Positions 47,354 to 57,480 of a stretch of 64,000 nt of DNA are shown piece after piece (within the stretch, counting starts at the first letter, position 1; the number at the start of each line of letters is the position of its first letter). The notes beneath the pieces are model-generated. The model worked only from the letters and a program-made list of their open reading frames with translations, searched no databases and was not told the DNA's origin. Position numbers and translations under genes: made by a program. This DNA comes from Psychrobacter immobilis (lineage in GTDB: Bacteria > Pseudomonadota > Gammaproteobacteria > Pseudomonadales > Moraxellaceae). The DNA lies in contig CAJHAA010000008.1 in assembly GCA_904846265.1 (NCBI GenBank), forward strand, positions 62,001 through 126,000. The letters are read 5' to 3'.

Positions 47354-48310
47354 TTACTTACGATTCTTCCGCGTTTTCAAACGACGTAAGCGTTTTTCTT
47401 CTTCTTTGGCGATTCTTTTTTCTTCTGCTGCTAAGCGTTGCTCGGCGACGACGAGTTCTTCAGCTTCAGACATGGCTGGCGTCTCAAGCGTAATACGCCC
47501 AAGCTTAGCGCTACGTAACTCGTTGATCAAAATCTCAGACATGCGGTAGGTATCGACTTGATTGCCCGAACGTACACAGCCACGATTGCGTCCAGCGACT
47601 TCAAAAAACTCCCAATCAGTCTTTGGTAGCGCTTCAATTTTGTAGCGGGCTTTTAGCAGCTCAGGATAGGCTTGCATCAAGTATTCAGCGGTATAGCTGG
47701 CAACATCAGCGAAATCAAAAGCCGTATCACGAATACCGCCCGTCGCTGCCAAACGATAGCCAGAGTTTTCGTTTTCGACTTTTGGCCATAGCATACCGGG
47801 CGTGTCATAGAGCATGATGTCATCGTCCAGCTTAATCAATTGCTGCGACTTAGTGACCGCTGGCTCATCACCAGTTCTTGCCACAGCGCGTCCAGCCAAA
47901 GTATTAATCAATGTTGATTTACCAACGTTTGGAATTCCCATAATCATGGCTTTGATTTGGCGACCCGTGCCCACTTTATTGGGCACAAGTTGTTTACAGA
48001 TGGCGATGATACGTTTGACATCATTGGCTTTATCAGTATCGCAAGCAATGGCTTTCACACCGCTTTGCTGCTCAAGATAGTCCATCCAAGCTTGGGTCAA
48101 CTCAGGATCAGCAAGGTCGGCTTTGTTCAGGATTTTGATGACGGGTTTTTCGCCGCGCAATGCCGCGACCATCGGGTTTTCACTACTATATGGGATACGC
48201 GCATCGATCACCTCGATGACCAAATCCATCTGCGGCATGATTTCTTTGATTTCGTTACGGGCTTTGTTCATGTGCCCAGGGAACCACTGAATACTTGCTC
48301 TCTTATCCAT
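47354..48310 (-). CDS. ylqF: ribosome-biogenesis GTPase YlqF/RbgA
   Basis: Circularly permuted GTPase acting late in 50S assembly. The 318-residue protein has the G motifs in the order G4 (KILNKADLAD), G5, G1 (MGIPNVGKSTLINTLAG), G2 and G3 (LYDTPGMLWP). The N-terminus IQWFPGHMNKARNEIKE is the YlqF signature. The C-terminal tail is strongly basic with Glu/Lys/Arg runs. It follows the DUF2339 gene on the same strand (gap of 124 bp). Confidence 0.95.
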   Translation of the reverse strand: MDKRASIQWFPGHMNKARNEIKEIMPQMDLVIEVIDARIPYSSENPMVAALRGEKPVIKILNKADLADPELTQAWMDYLEQQSGVKAIACDTDKANDVKRIIAICKQLVPNKVGTGRQIKAMIMGIPNVGKSTLINTLAGRAVARTGDEPAVTKSQQLIKLDDDIMLYDTPGMLWPKVENENSGYRLAATGGIRDTAFDFADVASYTAEYLMQAYPELLKARYKIEALPKTDWEFFEVAGRNRGCVRSGNQVDTYRMSEILINELRSAKLGRITLETPAMSEAEELVVAEQRLAAEEKRIAKEEEKRLRRLKTRKNRK

Positions 48311-48434
48311 CTGCTTTCATAACCTTTTATAAAAAATGCGCAAAGTAAGACGATCGTCATTTACTTTTCATGGTGTCCAGTTTACTACAGAACCACCTTG
48401 CTCACGCTACAATTTCGCCCAACCAGATGCGCGA

Positions 48435-51400
48435 TTACTCTTGAGCTGGATTTTCTATTTCATCGCGGGCAGGAGGTAACGGTGCAAGATAACCAATTAA
48501 TAGTATTAAGCTGCCTGCGCCAAGGAAAGATATCACTCGCCAAATCGCTTCAGTCTGTGACAAATCAACCAATACCAGTTTGAGCACGACGATACCTAAT
48601 AGCCCAATCCCCATAAACCAAAGCGTCCGCTGCCAATAGCGACTGGCGACGATGGTGGCGACTAAAGCTAAGAGCGTCCATAAAATGGTCAGTCCTGTCT
48701 GCACTTGCTCGCTATTCCATGCGCCGCCCTGAGCGCTGTCCCAAAGCGGTGTACCGATAAAGGCGTGTAATGTTCTAACTAACATACTGGAAATCAGCCA
48801 AAAGCTGATAAGACCTAATACAATCAGTAAATTATCGGCGATAAAGTTTTTCTTGGTATGATTATTTATATGGATATCAGCATTCGCTATGCCGAGCTTT
48901 TGGTTATGCTGCTGATTTAGGTAGTAAACACCAAAGCCAACGAATAGCGCCAGAATAGAGCTAATGTCGTATAAATTCAATAGCGGAAAATATGACATAT
49001 CCCAAATTACACCATCATAAGACCAGTTGGTAATGATGACCCAACTTAAAGCAATGGGCGCAAAGATAGCCGCGCAGCTCAATAGCGCTTGTTGCCAATC
49101 AAACCAGTACAGTGGGCTTTGCTTGCATGCCTTGTTTGTACGCGTATTTTGCTTGGGATAGTAAGCATAACGATGACAGCACCATAATCCAGCCAATATT
49201 AAAATGGCTGGCATCAATACAGCCATCACCCCAGCGGAATCTGCTAGTCCATAGTGGGCGGCGGCAGCAATGATTAGAATGCTAGCTCCCAGCCAGCTTG
49301 TGCCATCATAGCGTGACAGCTCGGAATGGTCGTACCATATCTTTAACCACGATTGTCCGATAATCAACCAACCAACGATTAAACCAGTCAATAGTAGCCA
49401 ATCTGCTGTCTGCCATATTAAATGAAACTCGAATTTTTGCGGCAATTGTATGACGAGCATGAGATAAAAGACGATCGATAAGCCATGGCTAAGTTGTCTG
49501 ATTTCTATCCACGAGCGATAACGATTGATTGTCCAATAAATGGCAAGGCTGACCAGTGCTGCGAGTGCAATCATGGTCGTCGTTGCCAGTGTCCAACTGG
49601 CAAACCACTGGTTAAAATCAAGCAGCAGCACTTGTAGTAGCCATGCTATAGCCGTAAAGGTCAAAAATCTTATAAGTATAGGACTGTGCCAAACAAGATT
49701 AAATACTGTGCTGTGGCTGTTGATTGAGGTTAGCCATTGCTGTGCGGCTTGGGTGCTAATACCTAATGCGTTGGCATAGGTTGATATCGCATCTGGCGTG
49801 GCGTTTTGCTCTTGAGAATATGTTGAATGATTATCTAAGCTATCATTTAAGTCTTCGTTCAAACTATCATTTAGCATAGCTGGCGAGTTGTTCGTGCGTA
49901 AAATAAATACAGTGGCTAGATAAGTCATAGCCGAAATGGTTAAGGCCAATGTTGGATAATCCTGAATGGCGAAGACCACTTTTACCATCAGCATACCTAT
50001 ACTGATTAGTTGCAATAATAAACCAAATAACACTGACCACGCTCGCAATGAACGCCGTCCAAACCAGACCAGCGCCACTCCTTGTACTGACCAGCCAAAG
50101 GCAATCCATTCAGCATCGAATGCCAGCGGAATGACCAACGCCAAAAAGCCAAACCCTAATGCCAACATGCCCTCGGTGATTAAGGCATAACGCTGGCTAC
50201 GCTGCACAAACAACCAGCCGAGTCCTAAATAAACAGTGGCTAAAATAGCACTAGCGATGGTTAAGGCATTAGGAATATCATCTAATAATGCCGCAAATAA
50301 ACCAAAGGCTAATATCGGCACTGAAAATAGTAAGCCAGTATCAATAGGGAATACATAGCTATTATTTCTTACGTGAACGCTATCTAAATGCTTTACGTTG
50401 TCTGCGTTATCTGTCTGGATGATGTCTGTTTCATTAAGGGTATTGTAGGCAATGATTTGTTGGGCGTAGCGAATGACAACAAACAGATATAGCAGTAAGT
50501 GTAAGGTGACCAGTAAGACTAAAGACCAGCGCTGCGCCTCAATGACCGTGCCCAAATTCTCACTGATGCCCCAGTAGTACGCCAACCCAAAGGTCACAGT
50601 GACACCGAATAAATTCAGTATTTTCCATGGGCGGTAATGCGCGATAATCGCAATCGTCACGTTCAATAGTAGATAGTAACTAAACAATACCACCAAACTA
50701 CCCGTGTCTTCACTGGTCAAAATAGGCGCAAAAAACCCACCCGATAATGCCAACAAAGCCAGTGGAAAGGCATTTTGACGTACGGCGAGTGCAATGATAA
50801 TCGCAGATAATAGCCCAAGCCCGATAAAGCTTGGTAAGTTAGGCAGAACTTGGTAAACGCTATAGGCAAAAAAGGTCGTTAAATACGCAATCGCTAAGCC
50901 TGCGCCTTGTAGGGTGATGCCATAAGCAAAGCGATTTTTTGCCAATTTTAGACCTAATGCTGCCAGACCTAAACCGAGGATGCCTATCGCTAAAAGCTTG
51001 GACGCTATCGACACTTCGATATAGTCGCTTAACAAGCGAAGTAGTAGCACCACACCGATAAGTAAGACGATCACGCCAACGCGCACGACTAGATTGCCGC
51101 CAAAAAACCAGTTTTTGATAGAGTGAATCAGCGAAGTGACGATAGGCAGTGAGCGTTCATCCGGCTCTATGGGCGATGGTTTTTTTGGAGAAGGGGCTGG
51201 TTTCGGGTGAATCGTAGCAGTAAATAAAGGAGGTGCTGAGTCAAATAGCTCCTCGATAATAGGTTGGGGCGAGTGAGTCTCAGCTAGCGTTTGAGTCATT
51301 GGTTCAGTATGAGCGTCTACGTCATTATCGGCGTTATTATTCATAGAGCTGACACGGTGTTGCTGCGCTTGTAACTCATCTTGCAGTTGCGTGATGTCTT

Positions 51401-51494
51401 GTTGAAGCTGATCAACGCGTCGCTTTAGTTTATTGTAAAAAACGATAATCACTACTAGACAAACAAGCAATACAAACCCGCTGATATCAGACAT
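48435..51494 (-). CDS. DUF2339 family large membrane protein
   Basis: A 1019-residue protein with a signal-anchor helix (FVLLVCLVVIIVFYNKL), a coiled coil (KRRVDQLQQDITQLQDELQ), a polar linker to about residue 120, and then roughly 25-28 hydrophobic segments. One soluble loop near residues 545-590 is Asn/Ser/Asp-rich. The Gly-rich helix near KLLAIGILGLGLAALGLKL is typical of DUF2339. Function unknown; similar proteins are found in many proteobacteria, often alone. Its neighbours give no clear clue. Confidence 0.85.
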   Translation of the reverse strand: MSDISGFVLLVCLVVIIVFYNKLKRRVDQLQQDITQLQDELQAQQHRVSSMNNNADNDVDAHTEPMTQTLAETHSPQPIIEELFDSAPPLFTATIHPKPAPSPKKPSPIEPDERSLPIVTSLIHSIKNWFFGGNLVVRVGVIVLLIGVVLLLRLLSDYIEVSIASKLLAIGILGLGLAALGLKLAKNRFAYGITLQGAGLAIAYLTTFFAYSVYQVLPNLPSFIGLGLLSAIIIALAVRQNAFPLALLALSGGFFAPILTSEDTGSLVVLFSYYLLLNVTIAIIAHYRPWKILNLFGVTVTFGLAYYWGISENLGTVIEAQRWSLVLLVTLHLLLYLFVVIRYAQQIIAYNTLNETDIIQTDNADNVKHLDSVHVRNNSYVFPIDTGLLFSVPILAFGLFAALLDDIPNALTIASAILATVYLGLGWLFVQRSQRYALITEGMLALGFGFLALVIPLAFDAEWIAFGWSVQGVALVWFGRRSLRAWSVLFGLLLQLISIGMLMVKVVFAIQDYPTLALTISAMTYLATVFILRTNNSPAMLNDSLNEDLNDSLDNHSTYSQEQNATPDAISTYANALGISTQAAQQWLTSINSHSTVFNLVWHSPILIRFLTFTAIAWLLQVLLLDFNQWFASWTLATTTMIALAALVSLAIYWTINRYRSWIEIRQLSHGLSIVFYLMLVIQLPQKFEFHLIWQTADWLLLTGLIVGWLIIGQSWLKIWYDHSELSRYDGTSWLGASILIIAAAAHYGLADSAGVMAVLMPAILILAGLWCCHRYAYYPKQNTRTNKACKQSPLYWFDWQQALLSCAAIFAPIALSWVIITNWSYDGVIWDMSYFPLLNLYDISSILALFVGFGVYYLNQQHNQKLGIANADIHINNHTKKNFIADNLLIVLGLISFWLISSMLVRTLHAFIGTPLWDSAQGGAWNSEQVQTGLTILWTLLALVATIVASRYWQRTLWFMGIGLLGIVVLKLVLVDLSQTEAIWRVISFLGAGSLILLIGYLAPLPPARDEIENPAQE

Positions 51495-51647
51495 AGCGCT
51501 ACCACACCGTTACTCAATATTTGATGGCTTGATGATGACTCGATTTCAAAGCAAACACAAGCAAAGCGCTCATCAAAAAAAGGGCTAGCCCAAGATTATT
51601 CGTTTACGATCATGGAGCTGACCTTGATGCTTTATAAACTAAGATAT

Positions 51648-52118
51648 TTAAGCGGCATATAATTTATGTCTTTCTGATAATGTACATTCACGCAAGGTTA
51701 GATAATTCACCATACCTGAGACGATACCTGCAATAACACCGATAATAATTAAAGCTGAAATCAAAGATACTTCGACCGTACCTGCGTATTTTTGCCATAG
51801 TACAGCAAGAGAGGTCAATACCCCAAAGGTAAAAAATCCATGCTTTATCGTCAACCAAAAAGCGGTTGGGAAGAAGGCTACTTTTTTTTCTTTGATACCA
51901 AAATAAGCCACCATAGTTAAAATCATGGCTAACGTAATCGATAAGGTAACGGAGGTACCGAGCACCGTGTCTTCATTATTGGTAATAGAGTCAACAGATA
52001 TTGCGATTGATGAGTATGTTTTTAAGAAGAAGTATTGTATGCCGCCGTTAATGAAGGCATTGATTACGCCAGTAAGCATAGCGCCTTTTAGCAATTTTGC
52101 GTTTAATGTTGTTGTCAT
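51648..52118 (-). CDS. four-helix membrane protein of unknown family
   Basis: A 156-residue protein. Four hydrophobic segments are seen at about 13-35, 52-75, 90-108 and 118-140. A Thr-rich N-terminus MTTTLNAKLLKGAML precedes them. I recognise no domain. It lies between the DUF2339 gene and an SDR gene, all minus-strand, but gaps of about 140-150 bp on each side argue against a tight operon. Confidence 0.65.
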   Translation of the reverse strand: MTTTLNAKLLKGAMLTGVINAFINGGIQYFFLKTYSSIAISVDSITNNEDTVLGTSVTLSITLAMILTMVAYFGIKEKKVAFFPTAFWLTIKHGFFTFGVLTSLAVLWQKYAGTVEVSLISALIIIGVIAGIVSGMVNYLTLRECTLSERHKLYAA

Positions 52119-52257
52119 GGTTTATGTTCCAAGTCCAAGCGAATAGGTCTATGCATAAAAAATACTGAGTAGATAAAATCCTACCCAGTATGGTCGAATG
52201 CTCAACACGCCCTATTATGTATCGTTTATAAATTTATGATTAAAATGATGACTGAGT

Positions 52258-53049
52258 TTATGAGGTTGGCATTTTACTTTTGTAAACGCCGCCGCCATTG
52301 ACTGTCAGTTCAGCACCAGTAATCCAAGACGCTGCATCACTTAACAAAAACGCCATCGCTTGAGCGATATCTGCTGGCACGCCACGTCGTTTTAGGACGA
52401 TACCTTTGACCACATTATCGATCATCTCTTGGGTATAACCGGTTTCTTCAGAGGAAGCACCATTATCTACTGTACCGATGATTAGTGAATTAAAGCGCAC
52501 TTCAGGACCTGATGCGACCGCCATACTTTTTACCATATTTAGCAAGCCCGCTTTAGCTGTGCTGTATTCGATAAATTCTGGCGATGGTGTATTACCAACC
52601 ATGGATCCAGAAAATACCACAGAGGCGTTTTCTTCTTGTTTTAAATACGGCATACATAAACGAGTCAAATGATAAGATCCCAAGGTGTTGAGCTTATACG
52701 CATTGACCATTTTTTCGGTGGTAGATTCCCACAAAGGCGTATTTGCACCCCAACCGACGTTGTTGACTACTGCAGAAATCTTACCGAATTTTGCAATAGT
52801 TGCATCGACCAAGGCGACAATTTGCGCCTCGTCAGTGAAATCGGTTTTCATGCCTAAAGTTGTATTACCTGTTTCTTTTTCGATATCGGCGGCAATTTGT
52901 TTCACTTTATCTTCATTTAAATCAGCGAGGACAATATTGCCTCCTAATGAGCTTAAAAACCGTGCCGCTTCGCTGCCAATAGCGCCTGCTGCACCGCTGA
53001 TAATGATGGTTTTATGATGAAAATCGAATAGTTGCTGGATAGTTTTCAT
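52258..53049 (-). CDS. SDR-family oxidoreductase
   Basis: Classical short-chain dehydrogenase, 263 residues. The coenzyme motif is TxxxGxxG-like GAAGAIG (19-25). NNVGWGANT replaces the more usual NNAG, the catalytic Ser lies in VFSGSMVGN, and Tyr/Lys in EYSTAKAGLL (YxxxK). The C-terminal WITGAELTVNGGGVY is typical. Substrate unknown. The Gly/Ser-rich region and 263-residue length match 3-oxoacyl-ACP reductase-like or hydroxysteroid-type enzymes. Confidence 0.9.
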   Translation of the reverse strand: MKTIQQLFDFHHKTIIISGAAGAIGSEAARFLSSLGGNIVLADLNEDKVKQIAADIEKETGNTTLGMKTDFTDEAQIVALVDATIAKFGKISAVVNNVGWGANTPLWESTTEKMVNAYKLNTLGSYHLTRLCMPYLKQEENASVVFSGSMVGNTPSPEFIEYSTAKAGLLNMVKSMAVASGPEVRFNSLIIGTVDNGASSEETGYTQEMIDNVVKGIVLKRRGVPADIAQAMAFLLSDAASWITGAELTVNGGGVYKSKMPTS

Positions 53050-53215
53050 GGCCTTACCTTATTATTAGTGAGTGATTAGTGAGCTACCAGCAAGTGATGT
53101 GACCGATTATATGAATCACGACTGTGCAATAACCATGTTAGCGTCTTAAATCCTTACTAATAGTAAGCCTTTGTAAGTGTGTGATGACCAATATGGATTT
53201 GTTTACGATAAAAAA

Positions 53216-53243
53216 AGCAGAGTGCGGCGGGCGCACTCTGCTA
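53216..53243 (-). terminator. terminator after the dienelactone-hydrolase gene
   Basis: AGCAGAGTGCG (53216-53226) and CGCACTCTGCT (53232-53242). On the minus strand it is followed by a run of T. Confidence 0.85.
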
Positions 53244-53309
53244 TATGTTGGGTTAATAAATAGTGTATTAATAACCTGAAAACAGCTATTGATATGCCTG
53301 ATTCAAAGA

Positions 53310-54050
53310 TTATTTGCCTAAGTTATTTTCCATAAATTCAAGCATGTTTTCCCAGCTTTGCTTGGCAGCAGCTTCGTTGTAGCCAAGATCAACATCATTT
53401 TTAGCAGCGCGCTCATCGGCATGTGGATTGGTAAAGCCATGCTTAGCGTTGTCATAAACATCGATAATATAGTCAACGCCAGCAGCATCTAGTTCTGATT
53501 TTAGACCTTCTATTGCTTCCATGGATACCATTGAATCATCGCGACCGTGAGCAACCAATACTTTAGCGGTGAAGTTTTTATCCGCTGGCTGTTTTGGTGT
53601 TGGGTTGCCATGGAAAGTGGCGACCGCTTTTAAGGGCATACCTTCGCGAGCCATATCAAGCACGACCTTACCGCCGAAGCAAAAGCCAATCGCTGCTAGA
53701 TTGTCACCATCAACGGCTAGTTGGTCGCTAAAGTCATTAAGGATTAAACGGCAGCGCGCCATCAGCATATCTTGATCTTCTAATACTTGCTCCATCCACA
53801 TATTAGCTTGTGCAGCATCGGTGGTCAGCTTGCCTTCACCGTACACGTCCATTGCGACGGCGGCATAACCTGCTTCTGCCAAGCGCTCGACCACTGATTT
53901 TGGATGATCAACGATACCCCACCATTCTGGCGCTACTAAAATTCCCGCAACAGGATGGTCGTCAGATGCATTTTCTGGCAATGCCACATAGCTGATAAGC
54001 TGGACACCGTTTTCGGTGGTACTGATTAATTCAAAAGTCTTAATTGACAT
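53310..54050 (-). CDS. dienelactone hydrolase family protein
   Basis: Alpha/beta-hydrolase of 246 residues. The catalytic triad of the dienelactone hydrolase type is Cys124 in GFCFGGK, Asp171 or Asp172 in HGRDDSMV, and His204 in AKHGFTNP. The oxyanion region is VAPEWWGI. Most such proteins outside aromatic degradation have unknown substrates; no catabolic cluster surrounds it. A single gene divergent from ycgN. Confidence 0.9.
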   Translation of the reverse strand: MSIKTFELISTTENGVQLISYVALPENASDDHPVAGILVAPEWWGIVDHPKSVVERLAEAGYAAVAMDVYGEGKLTTDAAQANMWMEQVLEDQDMLMARCRLILNDFSDQLAVDGDNLAAIGFCFGGKVVLDMAREGMPLKAVATFHGNPTPKQPADKNFTAKVLVAHGRDDSMVSMEAIEGLKSELDAAGVDYIIDVYDNAKHGFTNPHADERAAKNDVDLGYNEAAAKQSWENMLEFMENNLGK

Positions 54051-54209
54051 ATTATCATCCTTTTTTATGTGAGGAGTTTTACGTTATAAAAGTTATTTGT
54101 CTGTGTTTTTGCGACATCGTTTTCCTTACTTTTACTACCTTAACGCTCAACCTAGGCAAAAACAGCTATAATACTGTAACGCTCTTTATCAAAATGCTAC
54201 GGCACCTTT

Positions 54210-54839
54210 ATGACACTAAACTTGTTAGACAACTGTGCAGCCCATCTAGACTCTGACGCAACGTTGCCGCTAAAAGTCATGGAAAAATCAGCTGTGAGCT
54301 TATTTCCTGACAGTGGCAATCAAAGCAGCAGCAATAGCGACCATGACAGTAAGCTCAATGATACATTGCGTCCGAATTTTTGGTCGCGCTTTGCATTGTC
54401 AGAACTCAATCATAGCGAATGGGAAGCGTTGTGTGATGGTTGTGGCAGCTGCTGTTTGATTAAGTATATTGACGAAGATGAAAATGGTGATGTGGATGAA
54501 GAGTTGGTCGAGTATACCGATGTGACTTGCCAGCTAATGGACTGTACGACGGGTTATTGTCAGCACTATGACACGCGTCAAGAGCATGTGCCAGACTGTA
54601 TTCAGCTGACCATGGACAATCTGCCGCAGATGATGTGGTTGCCTTCGCACTGCGCCTATAAGCGTTTGTATAAAGGACAAAATTTGCCAAGTTGGCATTT
54701 GTTATTGACCCAAGATGCAGTGGTAACGCAGCAACAAATGCGTGCTGCCAATGTTGGCGTGGCTGGGCGCTGTGTTTCTGAGACTGGTATGTCTGATGAA
54801 GCGATGGAGGAGCGGGTGGTCAGCTGGGTTAAGCCTTGA
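54210..54839 (+). CDS. ycgN: YcgN/UPF0260 cysteine-cluster protein
   Basis: A 209-residue protein of UPF0260. Cys residues are arranged as CDGCGSCC near 84-91, then VTCQLMDCTTGYCQHYD, PDCIQL and SHCAYKRL. The pattern suggests metal or Fe-S binding; function is not known. The N-terminal 60 residues are a polar, Ser-rich extension not found in the E. coli protein (153). A TATAAT lies about 40 bp before the ATG. Confidence 0.88.
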   Translation: MTLNLLDNCAAHLDSDATLPLKVMEKSAVSLFPDSGNQSSSNSDHDSKLNDTLRPNFWSRFALSELNHSEWEALCDGCGSCCLIKYIDEDENGDVDEELVEYTDVTCQLMDCTTGYCQHYDTRQEHVPDCIQLTMDNLPQMMWLPSHCAYKRLYKGQNLPSWHLLLTQDAVVTQQQMRAANVGVAGRCVSETGMSDEAMEERVVSWVKP

Positions 54840-54862
54840 TAATACTGAGAGTTACTGAAATC

Positions 54863-54889
54863 AGTGACATTAGTGACATTAGTGACATT
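54863..54889. repeat. short tandem repeat, three copies of 9 bp
   Basis: AGTGACATT is repeated three times exactly between ycgN and the convergent DUF4105 gene. No T-run or hairpin is present. Confidence 0.9.
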
Positions 54890-54918
54890 GCAGGGTAAAC
54901 GTACAATGCTACTTAATT

Positions 54919-56280
54919 TTAATAAGAAGCATGAGCTGCAGATTTGGCTTTTGCCTCAGCATCTTCTTGCGTGTCAGCCAATGGCGGGATAGGAATGTCC
55001 TGACGAATTTGCTCAGAGAACTCGCGGCTGTTTTCGTTGCTATTAACGCCAGACTCTAGAGTGATTTGATTATTAAATGCTTTAACCTTTGAGTTGATAT
55101 GGGTACGCGCGTACCATGTATCCATTGACCAAGGCTGTCCAGTCTTTTCTGGATTAGCGTCAAGCATACCGACATCATATAGATAATTTGGCAGCCAGCC
55201 AGAAACCCAAATCCGATAATCCCACGGCAAGCGATCACCACTGACGATACGCGCCATATAAAAAATGATATTGGTGCAATTACTGAGTAATGTGTTGTAC
55301 CAAGCAGGCTTGGCATTCAATTCATCGGCAGCGGTTAAGTAAGATTCAAATAGTGACTTGACCTCGTGCTGCTGCAAGTTACTAACGGGAAATAGATAAA
55401 CTTGCTCGCCACGCGCATTCGTTCGGGTATAAATAATATCGCGCTCTTCTGCGGCAATCAGGCTCAGCTCATAGCGTCTAAAAAACCCTGCCAATGCCGA
55501 AAACGATTCGCCTTCTTCTTTACGAATCTCAAATGAGAAAGCAAGCGGTCTATCGTCTTCAAAACGGAAACTGACCAAAGTATGAGCAATCAGTGGTCCC
55601 ATCCAGTAAGAGTTGGTGACATCGACGCCAGATAGTTTGGACATATCAATGGTACGTGTGTCCCAGCGTTCGGTCGCCTCCGTGTCGGTATGCCAATCAA
55701 AGTTGCGTACATTGGTTAGGGTCACCAAATCAGGATTGGTTGCATCGCGCTCATAGGTGACCCTTTTACTTACCTCAGCCATCCAGTCGCGCTCTTGCTG
55801 GGGTTCAATAGAAAAAAACCAGCCAACGCCTACCAACCAAATAGCGCCATATAAAGCGGTTAACCATTTATTTGCTGACTTGCTATTTATGGTTGCTTTG
55901 TTGCTCCATGGCTTACTGCTGTGTTGTTTATGATCAAAGCGCTGAGCTATTCTCGGCCAATAGCGAACGCTCAGTAAGGCTGTCAGTACACCAACAATGA
56001 AAAGTGCGGTTAACCAAGTGATGGTAGAGCCTGCCCCAAACTGATACCAAATCGCCAGCAATAACCAAACGGCTGACAGTAGCAAGGTAATAATGATGAA
56101 AAACTGTACAAGATAATATCGCCATGTAGGTGTTGGTTGGCGACCATTCGCAGTGTTGTTTTTTAAGCCGTGTCTATCCGAACCATAATTATTTGGCTCA
56201 AGCGTGTCCAAGCCGTTATCTGAACGATGGCTGTGTGAGTGCGGCGTGAGCAGGCGAGAGAAAAAGGAACGTAGCGACAT
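54919..56280 (-). CDS. DUF4105 (Lnb-like periplasmic domain) membrane protein
   Basis: A 453-residue protein. After a His/Ser-rich N-terminal stretch it has two or three hydrophobic segments (about residues 60-90, 95-110 and 140-160), followed by a periplasmic DUF4105 domain. Seen: VRNFDWHTDTEATERWDTR (Cys/His-protease-like fold start), LIAHTLVSFRFEDDRPLAFSFEIR, and LLSNCTNIIFYMAR, in which Cys could be catalytic. DUF4105 domains are found in the Bacteroides lipoprotein N-acyltransferase Lnb, so an envelope or lipoprotein role is possible (family knowledge). It is divergent from corC-lnt, 260 bp away. The start at 56280 (ATG) is preferred over a TTG at 56319. Confidence 0.82.
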   Translation of the reverse strand: MSLRSFFSRLLTPHSHSHRSDNGLDTLEPNNYGSDRHGLKNNTANGRQPTPTWRYYLVQFFIIITLLLSAVWLLLAIWYQFGAGSTITWLTALFIVGVLTALLSVRYWPRIAQRFDHKQHSSKPWSNKATINSKSANKWLTALYGAIWLVGVGWFFSIEPQQERDWMAEVSKRVTYERDATNPDLVTLTNVRNFDWHTDTEATERWDTRTIDMSKLSGVDVTNSYWMGPLIAHTLVSFRFEDDRPLAFSFEIRKEEGESFSALAGFFRRYELSLIAAEERDIIYTRTNARGEQVYLFPVSNLQQHEVKSLFESYLTAADELNAKPAWYNTLLSNCTNIIFYMARIVSGDRLPWDYRIWVSGWLPNYLYDVGMLDANPEKTGQPWSMDTWYARTHINSKVKAFNNQITLESGVNSNENSREFSEQIRQDIPIPPLADTQEDAEAKAKSAAHASY

Positions 56281-56541
56281 AGGGTGTGCTTTGGTGTGTG
56301 AAGGCTTTGACCATAGCAAAGTTTATAACGTACTGACAATACAATTTGAGTGAATTTATCGTTGAATGTCGGTGAGCCTTGCGCTAAAGTGAAGCTACTT
56401 TGATCTGCTCTATTTATAATTTAATAATCAAAGATCTGTTTTATTTGCTGTATTCATCCCCATCTACGTCTGTTATTACGTATTATTGTTTTTACGTATT
56501 ACTTTAATTGTTATTAACTAAAGAGGTTAAATCACATCACC

Positions 56542-57441
56542 ATGTCTGACGACACTCCCAGCCCGAGTAGTTGGTCGATGCGCGGCTTAAAACGCTGGCT
56601 ATCGACCGCCCCCGAAACCCGTGACGAATTGATTCGTCTGGTACAAGACTCGCGCCAGTTCTTAGAGCCTGATACCGTCGATATGTTAGAAGGCGTGCTG
56701 GATCTGCCTGCGACACAAGTGCGCGAAATCATGACTCCGCGCCCGCAAGTGGTTGGGCTGCACGAAAGCACCAGTCTCGCTGAGGTGATGGATATCATCC
56801 TTGAGACCACCCATTCGCGTTATCCTGTCTTTGACAGTCAAGATGATGATGCCGTCATTGGCATTTTATTGGCAAAAGATTTGATTCCTATTCTTGTGCA
56901 TATGGTGCGCGATCAAGAAGATAAAATCGATAGCAAACGTTTGAGAGATCTGGTACGTCAGCCGCTATATATTAGTGAGACGGCACGCTCTGATACCTTG
57001 TTACGCTCATTGCAGCGTACCCAAGTACATATGGCGATTGTCGTCGACGAATTCGGCAACTTTGGCGGTGTCGTTACCATGGAAGACTTGCTTGAAGAGA
57101 TCGTCGGCGACATCGTCGATGAGCATGATGACTTCGATGAAGACAGTGATATCAATAACATCGTCGCTGATCCTGAAAAGCCAAATACGTGGCGTGTGCA
57201 AGCGTCTACCGTGATTGAAGACTGTAATGATGAGCTTGGCAGTCATTTTGATGATACGGATGTCGACACCATGGGTGGTCTGGTCATGCAGGCGCTTGGT
57301 TATGTGGGTGATTTGGAAGGTGAAAGCGTGGTGATAGATGATTGGAAAATCACTATTACTGATGTTGAAGGGCGTTTTATCCAAAATCTTGAGATCACTA
57401 AAATCAATCCTGATCAGCAAATATTGATAGGCAGTCATTGA
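56542..57441 (+). CDS. corC: CorC/HlyC-type CBS-domain protein
   Basis: Cytosolic protein of 299 residues with two CBS domains (VREIMTPRPQVVGLHES to LLAKDLIPIL; and LVRQPLYISETARSDTLL to VVTMEDLLEEIVGDIVDEH) and a C-terminal CorC/HlyC domain (WRVQASTVIEDCNDELGSHF, DTMGGLVMQALG). It lacks membrane segments. YbeX/CorC is linked to Mg/Co transport and, more recently, ribosome or envelope phenotypes. It is paired with lnt as in many gammaproteobacteria; ybeY and ybeZ are not adjacent. A terminator lies between the two genes. Confidence 0.92.
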   Translation: MSDDTPSPSSWSMRGLKRWLSTAPETRDELIRLVQDSRQFLEPDTVDMLEGVLDLPATQVREIMTPRPQVVGLHESTSLAEVMDIILETTHSRYPVFDSQDDDAVIGILLAKDLIPILVHMVRDQEDKIDSKRLRDLVRQPLYISETARSDTLLRSLQRTQVHMAIVVDEFGNFGGVVTMEDLLEEIVGDIVDEHDDFDEDSDINNIVADPEKPNTWRVQASTVIEDCNDELGSHFDDTDVDTMGGLVMQALGYVGDLEGESVVIDDWKITITDVEGRFIQNLEITKINPDQQILIGSH

Positions 57442-57480
57442 TGTGTCGATAGCGACCTAAACATTATTTGATGTACTCAA

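Noticed and set aside
47957-48322. 121-codon plus-strand ORF opposite ylqF
   Set aside because: Lies entirely antisense to the conserved YlqF GTPase; no recognisable domain.
52207-52216. ACACGCCCTA-like match to the MITE right end near the SDR gene
   Set aside because: Only about ten bases match and no partner end or border duplication is visible; chance match likely.
54863-54889. Three AGTGACATT units as a CRISPR or iteron remnant
   Set aside because: Units are 9 bp with no spacers and no associated genes; listed only as a small tandem repeat.
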